Shown here: positions 51,300-59,685 of the stretch, piece by piece
Position numbering within the stretch: position 1 is the stretch's first letter
Layout: every line of letters begins with the position of its first letter
Origin: G965227875 sp965227875
Lineage (GTDB): Bacteria; Pseudomonadota; Alphaproteobacteria; Rhizobiales; JAJFHC01
Direction of reading: 5' to 3'
Assembly: GCA_965227875.1 (NCBI GenBank)
Contig: OZ245783.1
Location: 3,100,001 to 3,164,000, forward strand
Length of the DNA stretch: 64,000 nt
The notes under the pieces: model-generated
Seen by the model: only the letters and a program-made list of their open reading frames with translations
Told to the model about the DNA's origin: nothing
The model's database searches: none
Made by a program: the position numbers and the translations under genes

Positions 51300-52148
51300 A
51301 TGACACGGCAGCTCCGCTCGTTCCTGCTCATCCTGCCAGGCGTAGGCTGGCTGTGCGTGTTCATGATCGTGCCCTGCCTGATCGTCTTCTTCTTCAGCTT
51401 CTTCGAACGCGGCGTCTACGGCGGCATCGACTACACCTTCACGCTGGAGAATTTCTCCCGCGCCGCCGAACCGGTCTATCGCAAGGTCTTCCTTGACAGC
51501 GCGCGGATCGCGGGGCTGGCCACCCTTATCGCCGTGTTCATCGCCTATCCGGCCGCCTATGCCATTTCGCTTGCCCCGCGGGACCGGCAGACCCGCTACC
51601 TCTTTCTCGTCATGCTGCCGTTCTGGAGCAACTACCTGATCCGCACCTATGCCTGGATCGTGCTGCTCAACCGCGAGGGCATCATCAACCGCGGGCTGGG
51701 CGCGGCGGGGCTCATCGACGAGCCGCTGCCTATCCTCTACAACGAGTTCGCCATCGTGACGGGGCTCGTCTACAACTACCTGCCCTTCGTGATCCTGGCG
51801 ATCTACGCCTCGCTCCAGCGGCTCAATCCCGAGATCAGGGAAGCCTCCGAGGATCTCGGTGCGCCGGCCTGGCGGACCTTCCTGCGCATCACGCTGCCGC
51901 TGACCCTGCCGGGCGTCGCGGCGGGGGCGGTCTTCGTCTTCGTCCTGTCCATCGGCAACTTCATCACGCCCGATCTCCTGGGGGGAGGGCGCATGCTGAT
52001 GGTGGGCAACCTGATCTACGACCAGTTCCTGTCGGCGCGGGACTGGCCCTTCGGCGCCGCGCTCTCGCTGGCGTTGATCATGATCATGATGCTGCTGCTG
52101 TTCGCGCAGGCCGTCGCCGTGAACCGGGCCCAGCGGGAGGCGCGCTGA
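51300..52148 (+). CDS. ABC transporter permease, PotB type
   Basis: 282 residues, six hydrophobic segments. BPD_transp_1 domain with the EAA loop EASEDLGAPAWRTFLRITLPLTLPGVAAG, which docks on the ATPase. Other markers: LVMLPFWSNYLIRTYAWIVLL and NGFAIVTGLVYNYLPF-like segments. One base separates it from the next permease gene. Inner-membrane half of the polyamine-type importer. Confidence 0.93.
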   Translation: MTRQLRSFLLILPGVGWLCVFMIVPCLIVFFFSFFERGVYGGIDYTFTLENFSRAAEPVYRKVFLDSARIAGLATLIAVFIAYPAAYAISLAPRDRQTRYLFLVMLPFWSNYLIRTYAWIVLLNREGIINRGLGAAGLIDEPLPILYNEFAIVTGLVYNYLPFVILAIYASLQRLNPEIREASEDLGAPAWRTFLRITLPLTLPGVAAGAVFVFVLSIGNFITPDLLGGGRMLMVGNLIYDQFLSARDWPFGAALSLALIMIMMLLLFAQAVAVNRAQREAR

Positions 52149-52149
52149 G

Positions 52150-52941
52150 ATGGTCCGCAGCAATCCCGGCCGCACGGCCCTCAACATCCACCTGAGGCTG
52201 GTCTATCTGTTCCTCTACGGCCCGATCCTCGTCCTCATGGTGCTGAGCTTCAACCGCGCCGGCATGCCCACCGCGTGGACCGGCGTCTCCTTCGACTGGT
52301 ACGTGAAGCTCGCCAACAGCCCCGATATCCTGTCGGCGGCGGTCAACACCATCATCGTCGCCGTCGTCTCGACCCTGATCGCGACCACGCTCGGCACGCT
52401 GCTCGCCCTCGGCGTGGAGCGCCGGCGGGCTTCCAGCACGCTCGACGCGCTTCTGTTTGCGCCGATGATCATTCCCGACATCGTGCTCGCCATCTCGCTC
52501 CTGTCGTTCTTCACCCTGCTGGAGTTCACGCTGGGCCTGCACTCCATCATCCTGTCGCACGTGGTGTTCAACATCGCCTTCGTCTGTGCCGTCGTGCGCA
52601 CCCGGCTCAAGCACTTCGACCATTCCATCGTCGAGGCGTCCATCGACCTGGGCGCGGACAGGTTCACCACCTTCCGCCGGATCACGCTTCCCGTCATCTT
52701 TCCCGGCGTGCTCGCGGGCGCCCTGCTGGCCTTCACGCTGAGCTTCGACGAATTCATCATCGCCTTCTTCACCGCGGGCGCGGGCTCGAGCTCGACGACC
52801 CTGCCCATGCGCATCTATTCGATGATCCGCTTCGGCGTGACGCCCGAGATCAACGCCATGGCGACAATCATCATGCTGGTCAGCTTCACCATGGTGTTCC
52901 TGTCCCAGCGCATCAACAAGGGAAGCCTCACCGGACAATGA
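52150..52941 (+). CDS. ABC transporter permease, PotC type
   Basis: 263 residues, six hydrophobic segments. EAA loop: EASIDLGADRFTTFRRITLPVIFPGVLAG. N-terminal LVYLFLYGPILVLMVLSFN is typical of PotC. Pairs with the PotB-type permease. Its stop overlaps the ATPase start (ATGA at 52938-52941), implying translational coupling and stoichiometric synthesis. Confidence 0.93.
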   Translation: MVRSNPGRTALNIHLRLVYLFLYGPILVLMVLSFNRAGMPTAWTGVSFDWYVKLANSPDILSAAVNTIIVAVVSTLIATTLGTLLALGVERRRASSTLDALLFAPMIIPDIVLAISLLSFFTLLEFTLGLHSIILSHVVFNIAFVCAVVRTRLKHFDHSIVEASIDLGADRFTTFRRITLPVIFPGVLAGALLAFTLSFDEFIIAFFTAGAGSSSTTLPMRIYSMIRFGVTPEINAMATIIMLVSFTMVFLSQRINKGSLTGQ

Positions 52942-54008
52942 GCGCGCGCACCGTCATCAGTCTAAGCGGCGTCACCCGCAGTTTCGGGCCGGTCCGCGCC
53001 GTCGACGGCCTGTCCCTCGACCTGGCCGAAGGCGAGTTCTTCGCGCTGCTCGGCCCCTCGGGCTGCGGAAAGACGACGCTCCTGCGCATGATCGCCGGCT
53101 TCGAGCATCCCGACGCCGGCGAGATCCTGCTCGACGGCAAGGACCTGACGGGCATCCGCGCCAACCGCCGGCCGGTCAATCTCATGTTCCAGTCCTACGC
53201 GCTCTTCCCCCACATGAGCGTGCGCGCCAACATTTCCTACGGCCTGGAAATGGAAAGCCTCTCCCGGCGCGAGATCCGCGACCGGGTTGACGAGATCCTC
53301 GAACGCACCGAGCTTTCCGAATTCGCGTCGCGCCGCCCCGACCAGCTGTCGGGTGGCCAGCGCCAGCGCGTGGCCCTGGCGCGCGCCCTGATCAAGCGCC
53401 CGCGCGTGCTGCTGCTCGACGAACCTCTGGGTGCGCTCGACAAGAAGTTGCGCGAACAGATGCAGCTGGAGCTCAAGAGGCTCCAGCACGACCTCGGCAT
53501 TACCTTCGTGGTCGTCACCCACGACCAGGAGGAAGCGCTCGTGCTCGCCGACCGCATCGCGCTCATGCGTGACGGCCGCATCGCCCAGCTGGGCGCGCCG
53601 GCCGAGCTCTACGAAACGCCGAATTCCCGTTTCGTGGCCGACTTCATCGGCCTGACGAATTTCCTCGAGGGCGAGATGGTCGACGGCGGCATCCGCGTCG
53701 GCGCCCATGGCGTGTTTCCCGCCTCGGGCGAGTTCGGCGCCGGGCAGGCCGCGACCCTTGCGGTCAGGCCCGAGCGGGTCAGGCTGTCGCCGGCGAGGGA
53801 CGAGGCCGCCGAGTGCGCGCTCGAAGGACGCATCGCCGACATCGCCTATCACGGCCAGGATCTGAGCGTGCACGTGACCGTCGACGGTCTCGACCGCACG
53901 TTCCTCGTGAAGCTGCCCGCCGCGGAAAGCGACGCGGTCGCCTTCGAGAACGGACAGTCCGTATGGTGCACATGGAACAGCCGGCACGGCCGGATATTGA
54001 CGCAGTGA
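52938..54008 (+). CDS. ABC transporter ATP-binding protein, PotA type
   Basis: 356 residues from ATG 52938. Walker A GPSGCGKTT (about 38-46), Q-loop FQSYALFPHM, ABC signature LSGGQRQRVALARAL, Walker B VLLLDEPLGALD, and the switch histidine in VTHDQEEAL. A C-terminal TOBE_2 domain carries VRPERVRL and TVDGLDRTF. It energises the PotBC-type permease pair. A 19-bp gap leads to the glycosyltransferase gene. Confidence 0.95.
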   Translation: MSARTVISLSGVTRSFGPVRAVDGLSLDLAEGEFFALLGPSGCGKTTLLRMIAGFEHPDAGEILLDGKDLTGIRANRRPVNLMFQSYALFPHMSVRANISYGLEMESLSRREIRDRVDEILERTELSEFASRRPDQLSGGQRQRVALARALIKRPRVLLLDEPLGALDKKLREQMQLELKRLQHDLGITFVVVTHDQEEALVLADRIALMRDGRIAQLGAPAELYETPNSRFVADFIGLTNFLEGEMVDGGIRVGAHGVFPASGEFGAGQAATLAVRPERVRLSPARDEAAECALEGRIADIAYHGQDLSVHVTVDGLDRTFLVKLPAAESDAVAFENGQSVWCTWNSRHGRILTQ

Positions 54009-54027
54009 GACAGAAAGGGAGGACCCC

Positions 54028-55314
54028 ATGAGCCAGAAAACGATCGCATTCTTTCCCGAGGCCGCCTTCGGGCCGGCGCTCAATTCCGTGGGCATCGCGC
54101 AGGCCGCGGAAAAGGCGGGCCACAAGGCGGTCTTTCTCTCCGATCCGGGTTTCCTCGAGGTCTATGAGGGCTACGGGTTCGAAGCCCATCCGGTGAACCT
54201 GTCCGAGCCGATGGAGCCGGAGGCCATGGCCAAGTTCTGGGAGGACTTCATCAACGGCCACATCCCGAACTTCGCGAAAAGCCCCTACGACCAGATCGAC
54301 AACTACGTGAAGGATTGCTGGGAAGCCATCGTCGACAGCGCGAAGTGGGCGGAGAAGGATCTTCCCGGCGTGCTCGCGAAGATAAAGCCCGACCTCATCT
54401 GTGTCGACAACGTCATCCTGTTCCCGGCGATCAAGCGCTACGCCAAGGAAAACGGCATCGCCTGGGTGCGCATCATTTCATGCTCCGAAAACGAGATCGA
54501 GGATCCCGCGATCCCGCCCCATCTGTCCGGCTGCGGCGCCAACGACGTCGCCTGCCACGAGCGCTACCGCGCGCGTTTCAACGAGGTGATCAAGCCGATC
54601 CACGACGACTTCAACGACTTCCTCGCCTCGTGCGGCGAGGACGCCTATCCGATCGGCGAGTTCTTCGAGTCTTCGCCGCACATGAACCTGCTGCTTTACC
54701 CCGAGCCGGTGAAGTTCGACCGCGCCAATCCGCTCGACCCGGCCCGGTTCCAGTACCTCGAAGGCTGCGTGCGCAAGGACGAGGACTACGAGGTCCCGCA
54801 ATTCAAGGCCCATAACGACAAGCCGCTGCTCTATGTCAGCTACGGCTCGCTCGGCGCGGGCGACACCGAACTGCTCAAGCGCATGATCGCCACGATCGCC
54901 AGGATGGAAGTGCGCGCCCTCGTCAATGTCGGCGACTACATGGACGCCTATGACGACGTGCCCGACAACGTGCATATCGCGGGCTGGTATCCCCAGCCGT
55001 CCGTCATTCCCCAGGTCGACGGCGTGATCCACCACGGCGGCAACAACAGCTTCACCGAGTGCCTCTATTTCGGCAAGCCCGCCATCATCATGCCCTATGT
55101 CTGGGACGGCCATGACAACGCCACCCGCGTCCAGGAAACCGGGCACGGCTTCAAGGTCGACCGCTACGAATGGACCGAGGAAGAGATGGCCGCACGGATC
55201 GAAGCCATGCTGAACGACGAGGAGATGAAGGCCCGCCTCGCGGCGACCTCGGCCCACATGCAAGGCCGGCACGGTCCCACGAAGGCCGCCGGCATCCTCG
55301 AAAAGCTTCTCTGA
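54028..55314 (+). CDS. GT1 family UDP-glycosyltransferase-like protein in a transporter operon
   Basis: 428 residues, GT-B fold. N-terminal KTIAFFPEAAFGPALNSVGIAQAAEKAGHKAVFL (acceptor side); C-terminal nucleotide-sugar domain with LLYVSYGSLGAGDTELLKRM, VHIAGWYPQPSVIPQVDGVIHHGGNNSF and ECLYFGKPAIIMPYVWDGHDNATRVQETGHG, the PSPG-like donor site including His and Asp. Macrolide/flavonoid-type glycosyltransferases share it. Its place after an amine importer and before cupins and an aldehyde dehydrogenase suggests a role in processing the imported compound, perhaps removal or transfer of a sugar. Acceptor unknown. Confidence 0.85.
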   Translation: MSQKTIAFFPEAAFGPALNSVGIAQAAEKAGHKAVFLSDPGFLEVYEGYGFEAHPVNLSEPMEPEAMAKFWEDFINGHIPNFAKSPYDQIDNYVKDCWEAIVDSAKWAEKDLPGVLAKIKPDLICVDNVILFPAIKRYAKENGIAWVRIISCSENEIEDPAIPPHLSGCGANDVACHERYRARFNEVIKPIHDDFNDFLASCGEDAYPIGEFFESSPHMNLLLYPEPVKFDRANPLDPARFQYLEGCVRKDEDYEVPQFKAHNDKPLLYVSYGSLGAGDTELLKRMIATIARMEVRALVNVGDYMDAYDDVPDNVHIAGWYPQPSVIPQVDGVIHHGGNNSFTECLYFGKPAIIMPYVWDGHDNATRVQETGHGFKVDRYEWTEEEMAARIEAMLNDEEMKARLAATSAHMQGRHGPTKAAGILEKLL

Positions 55315-55323
55315 GGATCGCCC

Positions 55324-55692
55324 ATGCCGACCAATCTCAACTCCTCCGCCCCGCACATCGCCAACGCTTCCGTCTGGCGCGAGGACCTCGTCGACTGGGG
55401 CGGGCACCTGGAACCGATCGACGGGCGGTCGATGAACTGCGGCCGCCTGCTCTTTGCCGGCGAGGAGAACCGTTTGCCGGAAGCGGGCGTGTGGGAATGC
55501 ACGCCCGGGTCCTGGCGGCTCGAACTGCCGCGCGACGAACTCTGCCACTTCGTGTCGGGCCGGGCCGTCTATTCGGCCGACAACGGCGAGGTCATCGAGG
55601 TCGGACCGGGCACGGTCGTGCACTTTCTCGAGGGCTGGACGGGCAAGGTCGAGGTCTTCGAGACCATCCGCAGCGTCTACATGTTCCGCTAG
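55324..55692 (+). CDS. Cupin domain protein, DUF861 (ureidoglycine hydrolase-like), copy 1
   Basis: 122 residues, one small beta-barrel. RLLFAGEENRLPEAGVWECTPGSWRLELPRDELCHFVSGRAVYS has the cupin motif around ELCHFVSG, and GPGTVVHFLEGWTGKVEVFETIRSVYMFR closes it. The ending ...SVYMFR matches the DUF861 (Cupin_3) family. It is a paralogue of the next gene, separated by 8 bp. Enzymatic or binding role unknown. Confidence 0.85.
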   Translation: MPTNLNSSAPHIANASVWREDLVDWGGHLEPIDGRSMNCGRLLFAGEENRLPEAGVWECTPGSWRLELPRDELCHFVSGRAVYSADNGEVIEVGPGTVVHFLEGWTGKVEVFETIRSVYMFR

Positions 55693-55700
55693 GAGCGCAT

Positions 55701-56078
55701 ATGAGCACCATGGAAAACACCAGGGCGGACGAGCGCCGCACACCGGTCCTGAACGATCCGTTCGACGACAGCCAGATCGTCGACTGGGGCCCGATCCCGA
55801 CCATGATCGAGGGCGAGAGCCGCACCAGCGGCCGGTTGCTCTACAAGGCCGAGAACGGCACGACGGAGTCCGGCATCTGGATCTGTACGCCCGGATACTG
55901 GGACTGCCACGTCACCGAGGACGAACTCTGCCACTTCATCGCGGGCCGGTGCACCTATACCCACGAGTCCGGTGACGTGATCGAGATCGAGCCGGACACG
56001 GCGGCCTTCTTCCCCAAGGGCTGGAAGGGGACCTGCCGGGTCGTGGAGACCGTCCGCAAGGTCTACATGATCCGCTAG
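55701..56078 (+). CDS. Cupin domain protein, DUF861, copy 2
   Basis: 125 residues from ATG 55701 (RBS AGGAG). Aligns end to end with the preceding cupin: SGRLLYKAENGTTESGIWICTPGYWDCHVTEDELCHFIAGRCTYT and PDTAAFFPKGWKGTCRVVETVRKVYMIR. The shared ELCHFIAG/ELCHFVSG core and identical endings indicate a tandem duplication that diverged. The pair could form a heteromer. Function unknown; followed after 23 bp by the aldehyde dehydrogenase. Confidence 0.85.
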   Translation: MSTMENTRADERRTPVLNDPFDDSQIVDWGPIPTMIEGESRTSGRLLYKAENGTTESGIWICTPGYWDCHVTEDELCHFIAGRCTYTHESGDVIEIEPDTAAFFPKGWKGTCRVVETVRKVYMIR

Positions 56079-56101
56079 CCGGACTGCAGAGGAGCAACCC
56101 G

Positions 56102-57619
56102 ATGGGGAAGGCGTTCGATCCCTTCCGGCCGCAGATATATCGCGGCGGCAGGTACGAGGAACTGACCGGCGTCGAAACGCGGCCGGTGGTCGATCCGGCG
56201 ACGGTCGAGGAGGTCGGGCGGATCGCGCTCGTGCCCGACGGTCTGGCCAACGAGGTTGCGCGCGAGGTGCGCGGTGCGCAGAAAGCCTGGGCGCGTCTCG
56301 ATCACAAGACCCGTGCCGGCTATCTCCATCGCATCGCCGACAGCATCGAGAACACCGACTTCCACGACGTCGCCCTGCAGATGACCCGCGAGCACGGCAA
56401 GCCCTTTCCCGAATCCACCGGCGAACTGGCCAACTGCGCGCCGGTCTTCCGCTACTACGCGGAGATGGCCCGCGACAGCGACGGGCATGTGGCCGGCACG
56501 ACCCAGGCCGGGTCCTTCCAGTTCTCGCGCTACTTTCCCTATGGCGTGTCGGTCCACATCACGCCCAGCAATTTTCCGGTCATCATCATGTGCTGGACCG
56601 TGGCGGCATCGCTTGCGGCGGGAAACGGCTGCATCGTCAAGCCGTCGGAGTCGACGAGCCTGTGCACCCTGCGCTTCATGGAGCATTTTTCCGGGTTGCC
56701 CGAAGGACTCGTCGCCTGCCTGACGGGGGACGGTGCGACCGCTGCGGCGCTCGTCGCGTCGCCGGACACCCATGTGGTCGCCTTTACCGGCGGCGTGGAG
56801 ACGGGACGGCGTGTCGCGGTGGCCTGCGCGGAACGCATGAAGCCCTGCGTCATCGAGGCCGGCGGCAGCGACCCGATGATCATCAGCGAACACGCGCCGC
56901 TCGACGTGGCCGTGGCCGGGTCGGTGACGTCGGCCTTCCATCTGTCGGGCCAGATCTGCGTTTCGTCCGAACGCTTCTTCGTGCACGAGAACATCCACGA
57001 CGAATTCGTCAGCCGGTTTGCGGAGATGACGCGAAACTTACGGGTCGGCAACGGGCTCGAGGCGGCGGAGATCGGCCCTCTCGTGAGCGAGGCTGCGCGC
57101 GACAAGGTCGCCGGCATGGTCGAGGACGCGGTCTCCGGGGGCGCCACGGTCGTCTGCGGCGGGCGCGTGCCGCCGTCGCGCAATACCGGCTGGTTCTACG
57201 AGCCGACCATCCTGACCGGCGTGACCGGCGATATGCGCGTAATGCGCGAAGAGACGTTCGGCCCGGTGGCGTCCATCTGCAAGGTGGCGTCCTTCGAGGA
57301 AGCGCTTGAGCGGGCCAACGACTCCGAATTCGGTCTAGGCGCGAGCCTGTTCACATCGCGGCTCGACGAGGCCATGCAGGCCTACGAGACGCTCGAGGCC
57401 GGCATGGTCTGGGTCAACAATCCGCTCATCGACAACGACGCCCTTGCCTTCGGCGGCTGGAAGAATTCCGGTCTCGGGCGCGAGCTTGGACAGCCGGGCC
57501 TCGACGCCTTCCGCCAGCACAAGATGGGTGTTATGGATTCCAACCCTCAGGTCCAGGAATGGTGGTATCCCTACCCGGATGACTGGTTCTACGACGGAAG
57601 CGGCCGGACATACGGTTGA
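56102..57619 (+). CDS. Aldehyde dehydrogenase family protein
   Basis: 505 residues. Cofactor-site asparagine in ITPSNFPVIIMCWTVAASLAAGN, the general-base region VIEAGGSDPMII (instead of the usual ELGGKxP), catalytic cysteine in SGQICVSSERFF and the C-terminal FGGWKNSGLGRELG. It probably oxidises an aldehyde derived from the amine taken up by the adjacent ABC system. Last gene of the transporter-GT-cupin operon. Substrate assignment is inference. Confidence 0.92.
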   Translation: MGKAFDPFRPQIYRGGRYEELTGVETRPVVDPATVEEVGRIALVPDGLANEVAREVRGAQKAWARLDHKTRAGYLHRIADSIENTDFHDVALQMTREHGKPFPESTGELANCAPVFRYYAEMARDSDGHVAGTTQAGSFQFSRYFPYGVSVHITPSNFPVIIMCWTVAASLAAGNGCIVKPSESTSLCTLRFMEHFSGLPEGLVACLTGDGATAAALVASPDTHVVAFTGGVETGRRVAVACAERMKPCVIEAGGSDPMIISEHAPLDVAVAGSVTSAFHLSGQICVSSERFFVHENIHDEFVSRFAEMTRNLRVGNGLEAAEIGPLVSEAARDKVAGMVEDAVSGGATVVCGGRVPPSRNTGWFYEPTILTGVTGDMRVMREETFGPVASICKVASFEEALERANDSEFGLGASLFTSRLDEAMQAYETLEAGMVWVNNPLIDNDALAFGGWKNSGLGRELGQPGLDAFRQHKMGVMDSNPQVQEWWYPYPDDWFYDGSGRTYG

Positions 57620-57705
57620 CGCCAACCTGGTGGTGATGCTGAGGAACGGCGCGGCGGCATAGCGGGAATTTGTCGCGGCGAATGTTCACCCAGCGCGCGT
57701 CTTCG

Positions 57706-57723
57706 TGGTATACTGGTATACCA
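57706..57723. promoter_or_regulatory. TGGTATACCA-type operator upstream of uspA
   Basis: TGGTATAC is repeated directly and the second copy completes the perfect palindrome TGGTATACCA (57714-57723). It lies 23 bp before the uspA start. This motif is typical of FCD-type GntR regulators. The GntR gene at 43798-44703 is a possible, untested, partner. Confidence 0.55.
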
Positions 57724-57746
57724 GAAAAGAACAGGGCGGAGTAAAA

Positions 57747-58586
57747 ATGGCAATCAAGGACTTGCTCGTCGCATTCGACGGTAACGAAAGCGCGCAGGCC
57801 GCCGTGCGGTTTGCAGTGCAGATGGCAAAAAAATACGGCACGTCGATCACCGGTCTTCATATCTACCAGGAAGACAAGTACGAAAGCCATGTCAGCCGCT
57901 GGATTCCCGAAAGCGTGCTGAAAAACCTCCACGAGGCGGTGCTCGACGTCGAGAAGTCGATCGAGGCCTCCTTTCACGAGGCCCTGGCCGCGGCCGGCTT
58001 CGAAGGCAAGTCCAACTGGATCGTCTCGGAAGGCAATCCGGACGTCCTGATGCCGCGCTATGCGCGTTATTTCGACATGCTCATCATGGGCCAGTTCTCG
58101 AGCGTCGACCGTTCGCGGGGCGGCTCGGTCAGCGCGGAAGAAATCCTGCTCAGGTCCGGCAAGCCGCTGCTGGTGGTGCCGAAGAACTACGAGATCGGGC
58201 CGTTCAAGGAGGAAGCCGCCGTTGCCTGGGATGGAAGCCGTGCCGCAGCGCGCGCCCTGACCGACGCCATGCAGATCCTGGAAACCAAGAAAAAGCTCGA
58301 CGTCATTCGCCTCATCGCGACCGACGAGGACGAAGGCAAGCGTGTCCTTCCGGAGCATGACCTCATCGCGCATCTCGAGGCCCACGGCATCAACGCCGAA
58401 CTCGTGCAGTACAAGTCGACACGCGGGCAGGCGGGCGAGAAGATCCTCGAACATTGCGAGAAGACGCAACCTGACGTCCTCGTGATGGGCGCCTATGGCC
58501 GCGGCAAGTTCGGCACCATCCTGTTCGGCAGCACGGCACAGTACGTCCTGCAGAACATGAACGTGCCCGTGCTGATGTCGCACTGA
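57747..58586 (+). CDS. Universal stress protein with two Usp domains
   Basis: 279 residues, tandem UspA domains (about 1-145 and 150-279). The C-terminal domain ends in MGAYGRGKFGTILFGSTAQYVL, an exact G-2x-G-9x-G-S ATP-binding motif; the N-terminal domain has the related but less complete MGQFSSVDRSRGGSVSAEEIL. ATG 57747 follows GGCGGAG. Probably an ATP-binding stress-adaptation protein. A strong terminator follows, so it is its own transcription unit. Confidence 0.92.
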   Translation: MAIKDLLVAFDGNESAQAAVRFAVQMAKKYGTSITGLHIYQEDKYESHVSRWIPESVLKNLHEAVLDVEKSIEASFHEALAAAGFEGKSNWIVSEGNPDVLMPRYARYFDMLIMGQFSSVDRSRGGSVSAEEILLRSGKPLLVVPKNYEIGPFKEEAAVAWDGSRAAARALTDAMQILETKKKLDVIRLIATDEDEGKRVLPEHDLIAHLEAHGINAELVQYKSTRGQAGEKILEHCEKTQPDVLVMGAYGRGKFGTILFGSTAQYVLQNMNVPVLMSH

Positions 58587-58609
58587 CAGCTCGGTTTCAT
58601 GAAAGTTCC

Positions 58610-58640
58610 GGGCCGGTGCGTTCCGACGCACCGGCCCTTT
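58610..58640 (+). terminator. Intrinsic terminator after the universal stress protein gene
   Basis: A perfect 12-bp stem (58610-58621 with 58626-58637), a four-base loop and TTTCTGTTT after it. It is between convergent genes and may serve the cyclase-family gene from the other side as well. Confidence 0.88.
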
Positions 58641-58665
58641 CTGTTTGTGTGTCCCGGATGCCGGA

Positions 58666-59487
58666 TCAGGTCATCGCGAAGATGCGGGCCGGCCCCCCGG
58701 TGCCGCCGCGGTGTTTCGGCGCGCCGATGACGATGGTCGCGCCCTTCGCGGGGAGCTTGCCGAGATTGGCCAGGCACTCGATCCCGAACCGCCCCGTCGG
58801 CAGCCATGCATAGTGGGTGGCGAAATCGCCCGACGGGCCGAAGTCGAGGGACAGCGTGTCGACGGCCATGGACTTGGCGCCGGTCTCTTCCATCAGCATC
58901 TTGGCGGCTTCGACGTGGAAGCCCGGAAAGTGCATCTTCTCGTCGGACCCGACATTGCGGAACTTGTCGGAGTCCACGTGCGCGTCCCATCCCGAGTTCA
59001 TGGCGACGCATGCACCGTCGGGGATATCGCCGTTGGCGCTCTTCCATGCCTTGATGTCTTCGGGGGTCACCTGGGCGTCCGCGTTGTCCTGGGCCTTGGC
59101 CGAGATGTCGATGATGCAGAGCGGCGCCACGAGGCTCGTCACGGGAATCTCAGCGACGGAATCGCCGTTCTCGGAGAAGTGGAGCGGTGCGTCGATATGG
59201 GTGCCCGTATGTTCGTTCACGCGCAGTTCGAACAGGTTGAACTTGTGCTCCGCATAGTTGAACTTCTGATCCATGAAAAACTGCTGCGCGCCGAAATAGG
59301 TCGGAAACTTTTCGTGCAGTTCGTGGGTCATGTCCTCGACCTTGCCGCCCATGGCGGCGGCCGCAGGCAGCGCCGGGACGGTCGCCGCGACGGCAGTGGC
59401 CGCTGCGCCGGCGGCGGTCTTGCGGAAGAGGTCGCGACGCGAGAGCATCTTCTCCTTCACCGACTTCATCACACAGATATCGCACAT
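58666..59487 (-). CDS. Tat-exported cyclase family protein (kynurenine formamidase-like)
   Basis: 273 residues. Starts MCDICVMKSVKEKM, then a twin-arginine signal LSRRDLFRKTAAGAAATAVAATVPALPAAAA. The mature domain has the cyclase metal motif NEHTGTHIDAPLHF (HxGTHxDxPxH) and SLDFGPSGDFATHYAWLPTGRFGIE. Members hydrolyse N-formylkynurenine or related amides with Zn or Mn. The CxxC just before the Tat motif is unusual and recurs in some relatives. ATG 59487 has a strong SD (GGAAAGGA). Location: periplasm. Substrate unknown. Confidence 0.88.
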   Translation of the reverse strand: MCDICVMKSVKEKMLSRRDLFRKTAAGAAATAVAATVPALPAAAAMGGKVEDMTHELHEKFPTYFGAQQFFMDQKFNYAEHKFNLFELRVNEHTGTHIDAPLHFSENGDSVAEIPVTSLVAPLCIIDISAKAQDNADAQVTPEDIKAWKSANGDIPDGACVAMNSGWDAHVDSDKFRNVGSDEKMHFPGFHVEAAKMLMEETGAKSMAVDTLSLDFGPSGDFATHYAWLPTGRFGIECLANLGKLPAKGATIVIGAPKHRGGTGGPARIFAMT

Positions 59488-59685
59488 TTTTTTGGTTCCT
59501 TTCCGGTTTGAAGAAACTCTGCCGCGCCCCGCTTCGCGGCACGAGGGGCACAGCTTTGCAAGTTTGCGGCGCGAGGGCAATTCACCTGTTTTTGCAGCCC
59601 GGCGGCTTGTAATCGGGCGGCCCCGTCGACATATGACGCCTGCTCCGCGGCCATGGACGCGGCAACCGAACCGGAGAGGCAGGCC

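Noticed and set aside
50187..52187. Long minus-strand frame opposite the ABC transporter genes
   Set aside because: Antisense to genes with signal peptide, membrane helices and EAA loops; low-complexity composition.
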